In this document: positions 1 through 6,348 of the stretch, one piece after another
How positions within the stretch are numbered: position 1 is the stretch's first letter
Layout: the number at the start of each line of letters is the position of its first letter
Source: Rhizobacter sp.
GTDB lineage: Bacteria > Pseudomonadota > Gammaproteobacteria > Burkholderiales > Burkholderiaceae
DNA: 6,348 nt
Direction of reading: 5' to 3'
NCBI GenBank assembly: GCA_014379885.1
Contig: JACMKW010000271.1
Span: 1-6,348, forward strand
Translations under genes and position numbers: made by a program
The notes under the pieces: generated by a model
The model's input: only the letters and a program-made list of their open reading frames with translations
The model's database searches: none
What the model was told of the DNA's origin: nothing

Positions 1-1062
<1,062 letters not shown>

Positions 1063-1090
1063 TCACAAGAACAAGCGGGAAGAGACAAGA

Positions 1091-1723
1091 ATGAACATCG
1101 ACGTGATCAAGCCGCTGATGAGCAACGGGCTGCAGTACGTGAAGGAGGTGCTCAAGTGCAGCCTGGCCGGCCTGGTGGTGAGCGGCACGGTGTTGCTGGT
1201 GCTGATTGGCGTGCTGCCGTCGCGGCCGGGCCCGATGGCCACGGCGGCCATGGGTTTCGTGTTTTTCCTGATCTTCTACGGCCTGGTGGGCCACCAGCGC
1301 GGGATCCTTCGCATGCTAAGCAATCTGTCTCATTCGCACGGTGGCCTGCTGTTCGACCAGACGCTCGGGCGCTTCATGCAGATGACCGAATCGCGCCGGC
1401 CGGGCAGCTTGGCCGGCATGCTGTCGGCGCCGGGCAAGTTGACCGCATCGTTCAAGGAGTTCCTGCGCAACGACGGCTCGATCGTCCCGCGGCCGCTGCG
1501 CCGGCTCGGCATCTACTACGTGGGCAAGTTCGATGCGCGCATCACACAAAGCGGTGCGCTGCCGGTGGGCGCGGTGGTTGATGGGCAACTGCATGAAGAG
1601 GCGTTGAAAGACTGGGCCGTGCAGCAAATGCGCGAGCAGTTTGAGCCGAGCTGGACGGGATTCTTGACGCTCGCCGGCACACAGATCGTGCTGGCCGGAG
1701 CCTTGTGGTGGTTCACGCGGTGA
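1091..1723 (+). CDS. Uncharacterised membrane protein, three predicted TM segments
   Basis: I do not recognise this 210-residue protein. By eye it has two adjacent hydrophobic segments (about residues 24-42 and 49-67), a central soluble stretch of about 120 residues rich in Arg/Lys with FDQTLGRFMQMTESRRPG, and a last hydrophobic segment at 190-208 ending WWFTR. The positive-inside rule puts the N-terminus and central domain in the cytoplasm. No signal peptide, catalytic motif or cysteine pattern stands out. I chose ATG 1091 because a purine-rich GGGAAGAGA (1077-1085) precedes it and it avoids parE. In-frame ATGs at 1043 and 1055 would overlap the end of parE and add 16 or 12 charged residues, with poorer ribosome sites. 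It starts 28 bp after parE and overlaps the next gene by GTGA, so it is probably co-transcribed with both. The long clean frame and coding-like base composition make it a real gene; the function is unknown. Confidence 0.8.
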   Translation: MNIDVIKPLMSNGLQYVKEVLKCSLAGLVVSGTVLLVLIGVLPSRPGPMATAAMGFVFFLIFYGLVGHQRGILRMLSNLSHSHGGLLFDQTLGRFMQMTESRRPGSLAGMLSAPGKLTASFKEFLRNDGSIVPRPLRRLGIYYVGKFDARITQSGALPVGAVVDGQLHEEALKDWAVQQMREQFEPSWTGFLTLAGTQIVLAGALWWFTR

Positions 1724-2259
1724 ATCCGTTTTCGACCGGCGTGCGCCTGCGCCCCACGATGCTGAGCGATCTCGATTTCGTCAGCTCGGTGGAGCTCGAT
1801 TCCCAGAATCTGCCCTTCATCACACCCTGGGAGCGCATTCAGCATGAAGGTGCGGTGCGCTTCCCTGACTTTCGCCATTTCATCGTCGAGGCGGGTGCAG
1901 ACTACCACTCGGCCGGCTTCGTGATCCTGCAAGGGTGCCGCAACCCGCATCACTCGGTGGAGTTGAAACGCATCGTGTTGCAGACCGAGGGCCAGGGCCT
2001 TGGCCTCGGCCGAGCCTGCGTGAGGCTGCTGGCGCAGATGGCTTTTCGCGATCTGGGCGCTCACCGTTTTTGGCTGGATGTGAAGTCGCTCAACACCCGA
2101 GCCCAGGCGCTGTACCTCAGCGAAGGTTTTGTCGAAGAAGGGCGTCTGCGCGAAAGCGTAAAAACCTTCGATGGTGGTTATGACTCGCTGATCGTGATGT
2201 CGATGCTGGCCAGCGAGTACCAGGCCCTTCAAGATCGGCGTGAGGCAGGTGCGGCGTGA
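1720..2259 (+). CDS. GNAT family N-acetyltransferase
   Basis: This 179-residue protein is probably a cytoplasmic acetyl-CoA-dependent N-acetyltransferase; the substrate (protein N-terminus, amino acid or small amine) cannot be read from the sequence. The N-terminal VRLRPTMLSDLDFV is the usual first strand and helix. The acetyl-CoA pyrophosphate-binding signature Q-x-x-G-x-G appears as QGLGLG at residues 92-97, followed by the helix RACVRLLAQMAF. The C-terminal GNAT motif is N-T-R-A at 125-128 and ALYLSEGF at 130-137, where Tyr132 sits at the position often used as the general acid. The length is normal for a single-domain GNAT. The GTG at 1720 overlaps the preceding stop as GTGA, suggesting translational coupling. 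In-frame GTGs at 1705 and 1708 are alternatives: GGAG at 1697-1700 is well spaced for them, so the N-terminus could be 4-5 residues longer. The resemblance to RimI/RimL-type enzymes is general only. Confidence 0.88.
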   Translation: MNPFSTGVRLRPTMLSDLDFVSSVELDSQNLPFITPWERIQHEGAVRFPDFRHFIVEAGADYHSAGFVILQGCRNPHHSVELKRIVLQTEGQGLGLGRACVRLLAQMAFRDLGAHRFWLDVKSLNTRAQALYLSEGFVEEGRLRESVKTFDGGYDSLIVMSMLASEYQALQDRREAGAA

Positions 2260-2942
2260 AAGCCTGGCTGCCACTGATGCTGCTCGCGCCGCTGTGCGCG
2301 CACGCGGAGCTGTGGGGCTTTGTCGATGGTGCGGGCGTGGCACATGTTTCGCCGACCCAGGTCGACTCGCGTTATCGCCTGGTGATGGGCAACGCCGCCG
2401 GTGGCGAGACGCGTGTGCCGGGCAAGGCCGATGGCGCCGGTGGGCTGCTCACCTGGTTGGAGTTCGCGCCCGAGGTGAAGTCGCTGCAGGCGATTCTTCG
2501 CGAGGCAGCCAAGCTGCATGCGGTCGACATCGAGCTGCTGAAAGCCATCATCGCGGTCGAATCCGGCTTTGTGGCCACTGCGGTGTCACCCAAAGGTGCG
2601 GTGGGCTTGATGCAGATCATGCCGGTGGGGGCGACGCCTGAAGCCCGTGCTGCCGAAGCCAAACGCCTGCTCGATGCACGCCACAACATCCTCACCGGCG
2701 CACGCCTGTTGTCGCAGCTGATGCGCCGCTTCGGCCGTGTTGACGTGGCCCTGGCCGCCTGGAATGCCGGCACCGGCACGGTGATGAAACACGGCGGCGG
2801 CATGCCGCCGATTGCTGAGACCCAGGCCCATGTGCATCTGGTGCTGGAGCTGTACTGGGCGCTGTTGCAGAACAGGCTGCCGCGCGGCGCCAAAGAGTTG
2901 CAAATGCATGGGGCTGCGGTTGCTTCAGCCCCGAACCGATGA
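2256..2942 (+). CDS. Secreted lytic transglycosylase (SLT domain)
   Basis: This 228-residue enzyme should cleave the MurNAc-GlcNAc bond of peptidoglycan with formation of 1,6-anhydroMurNAc, acting in the periplasm. Residues 1-17 (MKAWLPLMLLAPLCAHA) form a Sec signal peptide with a likely cut after AHA; the Cys at 14 does not sit in a good lipobox. Residues 18-45 (LWGFVDGAGVAHVSP) resemble the short DUF4124-type N-terminal module. The SLT core follows: AVESGF with catalytic Glu102, GLMQIMP at 117-123, an NILTGARLL helix, AAWNAG at 167-172 (many relatives have AYNAG), and a final PPIAETQAHV. All landmarks are present, so the enzyme looks active. The GTG start overlaps the GNAT stop as GTGA, with AGGTG a few bases upstream. 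The family also includes conjugation, secretion and phage muramidases, but this core-genome context points to a housekeeping or division-related wall enzyme. Confidence 0.92.
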   Translation: MKAWLPLMLLAPLCAHAELWGFVDGAGVAHVSPTQVDSRYRLVMGNAAGGETRVPGKADGAGGLLTWLEFAPEVKSLQAILREAAKLHAVDIELLKAIIAVESGFVATAVSPKGAVGLMQIMPVGATPEARAAEAKRLLDARHNILTGARLLSQLMRRFGRVDVALAAWNAGTGTVMKHGGGMPPIAETQAHVHLVLELYWALLQNRLPRGAKELQMHGAAVASAPNR

Positions 2943-2957
2943 TCTGTCCGAGCCACG

Positions 2958-5270
2958 ATGACCACTGACATCCCTGACAGCCGCGCCGAAAGCGGTGACG
3001 CCATCACGCTGGCCCACTACGCCGAGCGTGCCTACCTTGAATACGCATTGAGCGTGGTGAAAGGCCGCGCCTTGCCCGACGTGTGCGATGGCCAGAAACC
3101 CGTACAGCGGCGCATCCTGTTCTCGATGACGCGGCTGGGCCTGGCTTTCACCGGCACCGCAGGCGCCAAGCCGATGAAAAGCGCTCGCGTGGTGGGCGAC
3201 GTACTCGGCAAGTTCCACCCGCACAGCGACCAGGCCGCCTATGACGCACTGGTGCGCATGGCGCAAGATTTTTCGCAGCGCTATCCGTTGATCGACGGGC
3301 AAGGCAACTTCGGTTCGCGCGACGGCGACGGTGCCGCAGCGATGCGCTACACCGAGGCGCGCCTGGCACCCATTTCGCGCCTGCTGCTCGATGAGCTGGA
3401 CGAAGGCACGGTTGACTTCACGCCGAACTACGACGGCTCTGAACAAGAGCCGCGCTTGTTGCCGGCGCGCCTGCCGTTCGTGCTACTCAACGGCGCCAGC
3501 GGCATTGCCGTGGGCCTGGCCACCGAGGTGCCCTCGCACAACCTGCGTGAGGTGGCCGCAGCCGCGGTCGCGCTGATCCGCAACGACAAGTTGAGTGACG
3601 ACGATCTCGCCGCGCTGATCCCGGGCCCCGACTACGCAGGCGGCGGGCAGATCATCAGCGACGCCGTTGACATCCGCGCCGCCTACGCCACTGGCCGTGG
3701 CAGCCTGAAGGTGCGTGCGCGCTGGAAGATCGAGGAATTGGCGCGTGGGCAGTGGCAGCTGGTGGTCAACGAGTTGCCGCCGGGCACCAGTTCGCAAAAG
3801 GTGCTGGAAGAGATCGAGGAACTCACCAACCCCAAAATCAAGGCGGGCAAGAAAGCGCTGAGTGCTGAGCAGGTACAGCTGAAGACCACGGTACTGGCCG
3901 TGCTCGATGCAGTGCGCGACGAATCAAGCAAAGACGCTGCGGTGCGCCTGGTGTTCGAACCCAAGACCAGCCGCATCGAACAACAAGAGCTCATTACCAC
4001 GCTCCTGGCGCACACCAGCCTGGAAAGCTCGGCGCCCATCAACCTCACCATGATTGGCAGCGACGGGCGGCCCACGCAAAAGAGCCTGCGCCAGATGCTG
4101 GTCGAGTGGGTGGCCTTCCGCGCAGAGACGGTGCAGCGCCGCTCGCAACACCGCCTCGACAAGGTGCTGGCGCGCATCCACATCCTCGAAGGGCGGCAGC
4201 TGGTGCTGCTCAACATCGACGAAGTGATCCGCATCATTCGGCACGCTGACGAGCCCAAGCAGGCGCTCATCGACCGCTTCAAGCTGAGCCAGGTCCAGGC
4301 CGAAGACATTCTTGACATCCGCCTGCGCCAGTTGGCGCGGCTGGAAGGCATCAAGATCGAGCAAGACCTGAAAGAGCTTCGCGTCGACCAGGCCAAGCTC
4401 GAAGACATTCTCAACAGCCCCGCCTCGCTCAAGCGCACCGTGATCAAGGAGATCGAGGCCGATGCCAAACAGCATGGCGACGAGCGCCGCACGCTGATCC
4501 AGGCCGAGAAGAAATCGGTGGCCGAGATCAAGGTGATCGACGAGCCGGTGACGGTGGTGGTGAGCCTCAAGGGCTGGGTACGTGCGCTCAAGGGCCATGA
4601 GATTGACACCGCCACGCTGGCCTTCAAGGCGGGTGACGGGCTCTATGGCGTGTTCCCTTGCCGCACGGTCGACCCCTTGCTGGTGTTCGGCAGCAATGGG
4701 CGTGTGTACTCCACCGCCGTGGCGCAGCTGCCGGGCGGGCGCGGTGACGGCCAGCCCATCACTACGCTGGTGGAACTGGAAACGGGCACGCAGCCACTGC
4801 ATTACTTTGCTGCAGCGGCTGCTACGCCCTTACTGCTGGCCAACACCGGCGGCTTCGGTCTGCTGGCCCAGGTGGGTGACTTGATCAGCCGGCAAAAAGG
4901 TGGCAAGAGCTTCCTCACGCTGGAAGACACCGAGAAGGTGCTGCCGCCTGTGCCAATTGCGCCGACCCACAGCCAGGTGGCTTGTCTCTCGATGAGCGGT
5001 CGCCTGCTGGTGTTCAAGCTCGACGAGTTGAAGTTGCAACCCAAGGGCGGGCGCGGCCTCACGTTGATGGATGTGGACGTGAAAGACCCGCTGGTGTCGG
5101 TGGCCACCTGCGCCAACGCCCTCAAGGCGCTGGGCACGGGCCGTGGCGGCAAGGCGAAGGAAGAAGAGATCAAGGGTGCGTCGCTCGCGGTGTATGCGGG
5201 CAAGCGTGCGCGCAAGGGCAAGCTGCTGGATGCGGGGATGAAGCCGCACCGGGTGTTGGCGGCTGGGTAG
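2958..5270 (+). CDS. parC: DNA topoisomerase IV subunit A
   Basis: This is the DNA-breaking subunit of topoisomerase IV, complete at 770 residues (E. coli ParC is about 750). The N-terminal winged-helix/tower half contains [29 protein letters not shown] and [10 protein letters not shown]. Tyr131 in the last motif is the active-site tyrosine that links to the DNA 5' phosphate, preceded by Arg130. [19 protein letters not shown] and [20 protein letters not shown] are typical of the family. The C-terminal beta-pinwheel starts near [27 protein letters not shown] (644-650) and KGGRG are degenerate GyrA-box-like turns, which favours ParC over GyrA. About 18 residues around 291-310 are extra compared with E. 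coli ParC. The quinolone pocket reads Ser90-Asp91-Gln92 and Asp96 where E. coli has Gly78-Asp79-Ser80 and Glu84. The ATG lies 15 bp after the transglycosylase stop in the same frame, with only a weak CCGAG ribosome site. No other ATG, GTG or TTG lies between that stop and this start, so the start is well fixed. Confidence 0.97.
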   Translation: MTTDIPDSRAESGDAITLAHYAERAYLEYALSVVKGRALPDVCDGQKPVQRRILFSMTRLGLAFTGTAGAKPMKSARVVGDVLGKFHPHSDQAAYDALVRMAQDFSQRYPLIDGQGNFGSRDGDGAAAMRYTEARLAPISRLLLDELDEGTVDFTPNYDGSEQEPRLLPARLPFVLLNGASGIAVGLATEVPSHNLREVAAAAVALIRNDKLSDDDLAALIPGPDYAGGGQIISDAVDIRAAYATGRGSLKVRARWKIEELARGQWQLVVNELPPGTSSQKVLEEIEELTNPKIKAGKKALSAEQVQLKTTVLAVLDAVRDESSKDAAVRLVFEPKTSRIEQQELITTLLAHTSLESSAPINLTMIGSDGRPTQKSLRQMLVEWVAFRAETVQRRSQHRLDKVLARIHILEGRQLVLLNIDEVIRIIRHADEPKQALIDRFKLSQVQAEDILDIRLRQLARLEGIKIEQDLKELRVDQAKLEDILNSPASLKRTVIKEIEADAKQHGDERRTLIQAEKKSVAEIKVIDEPVTVVVSLKGWVRALKGHEIDTATLAFKAGDGLYGVFPCRTVDPLLVFGSNGRVYSTAVAQLPGGRGDGQPITTLVELETGTQPLHYFAAAAATPLLLANTGGFGLLAQVGDLISRQKGGKSFLTLEDTEKVLPPVPIAPTHSQVACLSMSGRLLVFKLDELKLQPKGGRGLTLMDVDVKDPLVSVATCANALKALGTGRGGKAKEEEIKGASLAVYAGKRARKGKLLDAGMKPHRVLAAG

Positions 5271-5280
5271 GTGCAATGGA

Positions 5281-5355
5281 TCCGTTCGGGCTGAGCTTGT
5301 CGAAGCCTGTCCTGAGCCTGTCGAAGGGCCCGTCGACAGGCTCAAGGCGAACGGA
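5281..5355. repeat. REP-like palindromic repeat with nested direct and inverted copies
   Basis: It starts 10 bp after the parC stop. Outer arms 5281-5303 and 5333-5355 are inverted copies, identical at 19 of 23 positions; one of the four differences is a G-U-compatible pair. Within it, CTGAGCTTGTCGAAG (5291-5305) is repeated directly, 21 bp further on, as CTGAGCCTGTCGAAG (5312-5326). The second copy can also pair with the 3' arm as a perfect 12-bp stem (5313-5324 with 5333-5344) around an 8-nt loop, AGGGCCCG. From memory, the CTGAGCCTGTCGAAG core is a common dispersed intergenic repeat in Burkholderiales and other proteobacteria. I see no ORF or transposase in it. It may protect or end the parC transcript, but no T-run follows, so an intrinsic terminator is not shown. 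Confidence 0.88.
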
Positions 5356-5387
5356 GGTGGGCGAAGCGTATTGCCGCAATCCGGAAC

Positions 5388-5393
5388 AGGAGA
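5388..5393 (+). promoter_or_regulatory. Shine-Dalgarno site of the MFS gene
   Basis: AGGAGA sits 6 nt before GTG 5400. This strong match decides the start: the ATG at 5398 is closer (4 nt) but is followed at once by TGA, so it cannot open the transporter frame. No ATG, GTG or TTG occurs upstream in the transporter frame back to its stop at 5313-5315. Confidence 0.75.
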
Positions 5394-5399
5394 CACGAT

Positions 5400-6348
5400 G
5401 TGACCGAACCGTCATCCACGCAACCCGTGCGTGAGTCCCCGTGGGCGCCATTGCGCCAGCCGGTGTTCCGCATGCTGTGGAGCGTCTGGCTCACCGCCAA
5501 CGTGTGCATGTGGATGAACGATGTGGCGGCAGCGTGGATGATGACCTCGCTCACCACCTCGCCGATGATGGTGGCGCTGGTGCAGTCGGCCTCCACCTTG
5601 CCGGTGTTCTTTCTCGGCATGCCCAGCGGGGCGCTGGCTGACATCCTCGACCGGCGCAAGTACTTCATCTTCACCCAGTTCTGGGTGGCGACGGTGGGCG
5701 TGCTGATGTGCGTCGTCACGCTGAGCGGGCACATGGTGGCGCCGCTCTTGCTGCTGCTCACCTTTGCCAACGGCATTGGTCTGGCCATGCGCTGGCCGGT
5801 GTTTTCAGCGGTGATCCCCGAGCTGATTCCGAAGTCACAGCTGCCAGCGGCGCTGGCGCTCAACGGCATTGCGATGAACACCTCGCGCATCTTCGGGCCC
5901 ATCCTCGCCGGCGCCCTGATCGCCGGGCTGGGCAGTGCCTATGTGTTTGCGCTGAATGCGGTGCTGTCGGTGATCTGCGGCTTCGTGATCATGCGCTGGC
6001 GCACCGAGCCGAAGGTGAGTGCGCTGCCGGCCGAACGCTTCTTCGGTGCCATTCGTGTGGGGGTGCGTCACGTGCGCGAATCGGTGCCCATGCGCGCCAT
6101 TTTGTTGCGCATCACCTCGTTCTTCTTGCAGGCCATCGCGCTCACCTCGCTCTTGCCGCTGGTGGCCAAGCAGATGCATGGCGGCGGGGCTGGCACTTTC
6201 ACGCTGTTGCTGGTGTCCATGGGCTGCGGCGCGGTGATGGCGGCGCTGGCCATGCCGCGCATTCGCTCGCTGATGGATGGCGACGTGCTGGTGCGCAACG
6301 GCGGCATCTTGCAAGCCGCCTCGATGCTGGTAGTGGCCTTTGCGCCCA
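5400..6348 (+). CDS. MFS transporter, EntS/MFS_3-like, N-terminal part (3' end outside window)
   Basis: The 316 visible codons encode a polytopic inner-membrane protein of the major facilitator superfamily, most like the MFS_3 (EntS-type) group, whose studied members export siderophores or other small molecules, probably by proton antiport; the substrate here is unknown. PLRQPVFRMLW at 17-27 leads into TM1, where WMNDVAAAWMMTSL at 38-51 is characteristic. GALADILDRRK at 77-87 is the motif A loop between TM2 and TM3. NTSRIFGPILAGALI at 160-174 is the motif C-like TM5 signature. About eight or nine hydrophobic segments are seen before the window cuts the gene; the family is usually 400-550 residues. 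The start is GTG: its G is also the last base of an ATGTGA start-stop. It lies 129 bp after parC, beyond the repeat, so it is probably not part of the topoisomerase unit. No clear -35/-10 pair was seen upstream. Confidence 0.9.
   Translation, partial: MTEPSSTQPVRESPWAPLRQPVFRMLWSVWLTANVCMWMNDVAAAWMMTSLTTSPMMVALVQSASTLPVFFLGMPSGALADILDRRKYFIFTQFWVATVGVLMCVVTLSGHMVAPLLLLLTFANGIGLAMRWPVFSAVIPELIPKSQLPAALALNGIAMNTSRIFGPILAGALIAGLGSAYVFALNAVLSVICGFVIMRWRTEPKVSALPAERFFGAIRVGVRHVRESVPMRAILLRITSFFLQAIALTSLLPLVAKQMHGGGAGTFTLLLVSMGCGAVMAALAMPRIRSLMDGDVLVRNGGILQAASMLVVAFAP

Noticed and set aside
2256..2306. Transglycosylase as a lipoprotein (Cys14)
   Set aside because: The residues before Cys14 are A-P-L, which do not fit a lipobox, and AHA at 15-17 gives a good signal peptidase I site.
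1516..2343. Reverse-strand open frame of 275 codons across the GNAT region
   Set aside because: It spans the boundaries of three genes with clear motifs and good starts on the + strand, and its translation shows no family features.
3683..4802. Long reverse-strand open frames (314 and 292 codons) opposite parC
   Set aside because: They lie wholly inside parC. Their translations are low-complexity Ser/Arg- or His/Gln/Leu-rich, as expected for shadows of a GC-rich gene, with no recognisable domain.
5281..5355. Rho-independent terminator after parC
   Set aside because: A strong hairpin is present, but no T-run follows either stem; the downstream bases are GGCGAACGGAGG. I keep it as a repeat only.
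5271..5399. Sigma-70 promoter for the MFS gene in the gap after parC
   Set aside because: No credible -10/-35 pair is visible; TTGCCG at 5371 has no TATAAT-like partner at the right spacing before the start.
5342..6314. Reverse-strand open frames opposite the MFS gene
   Set aside because: The + strand frame from GTG 5400 gives a continuous transporter with family motifs; the reverse frames are His/Arg- or Ser-rich shadows.

Overview
The window is GC-rich (mostly G or C at third codon positions), tightly packed, and all recognisable genes lie on the + strand. ParE and ParC residues, the parE–(small genes)–parC layout and a dispersed CTGAGCCTGTCGAAG-type palindromic repeat suggest a betaproteobacterium of the order Burkholderiales (Comamonadaceae or the Leptothrix/Rubrivivax group). 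That placement is an inference from sequence character, not from a search.

Layout. 1-1062 is the 3' part of parE (topoisomerase IV subunit B), cut by the window's left edge. Three small genes follow. 1091-1723 encodes a three-TM membrane protein I do not recognise. 1720-2259 encodes a GNAT N-acetyltransferase. 2256-2942 encodes a secreted SLT-family lytic transglycosylase. Next is a complete parC (topoisomerase IV subunit A, 2958-5270). A 129-bp gap (5271-5399) carries a 75-bp palindromic, REP-like repeat. From GTG 5400 to the right edge lies the 5' part of an EntS/MFS_3-type major facilitator transporter.

The first five genes look like one transcription unit. The gaps are 28 bp, a 4-bp GTGA overlap, another 4-bp GTGA overlap, and 15 bp, with no terminator or convincing promoter between them. 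ParE and ParC assemble into the heterotetrameric topoisomerase IV that decatenates daughter chromosomes. The three genes between them add a membrane protein, an acetyltransferase and a peptidoglycan-cleaving enzyme, so chromosome unlinking and envelope remodelling may be co-expressed. The repeat probably marks the end of this unit. The MFS gene has its own strong Shine-Dalgarno sequence and may be separately expressed.

Most of the window is ordinary core genome. I see no CRISPR array, transposase, tRNA or rRNA, phage gene or defence system. Points worth a second look are the ParC quinolone-pocket residues (Ser-Asp-Gln and Asp where E. coli has Gly-Asp-Ser and Glu), the unknown membrane protein between parE and parC, the repeat with two competing hairpins, and the ATGTGA start/stop overlap at the MFS gene with a possible 10-codon leader ORF.
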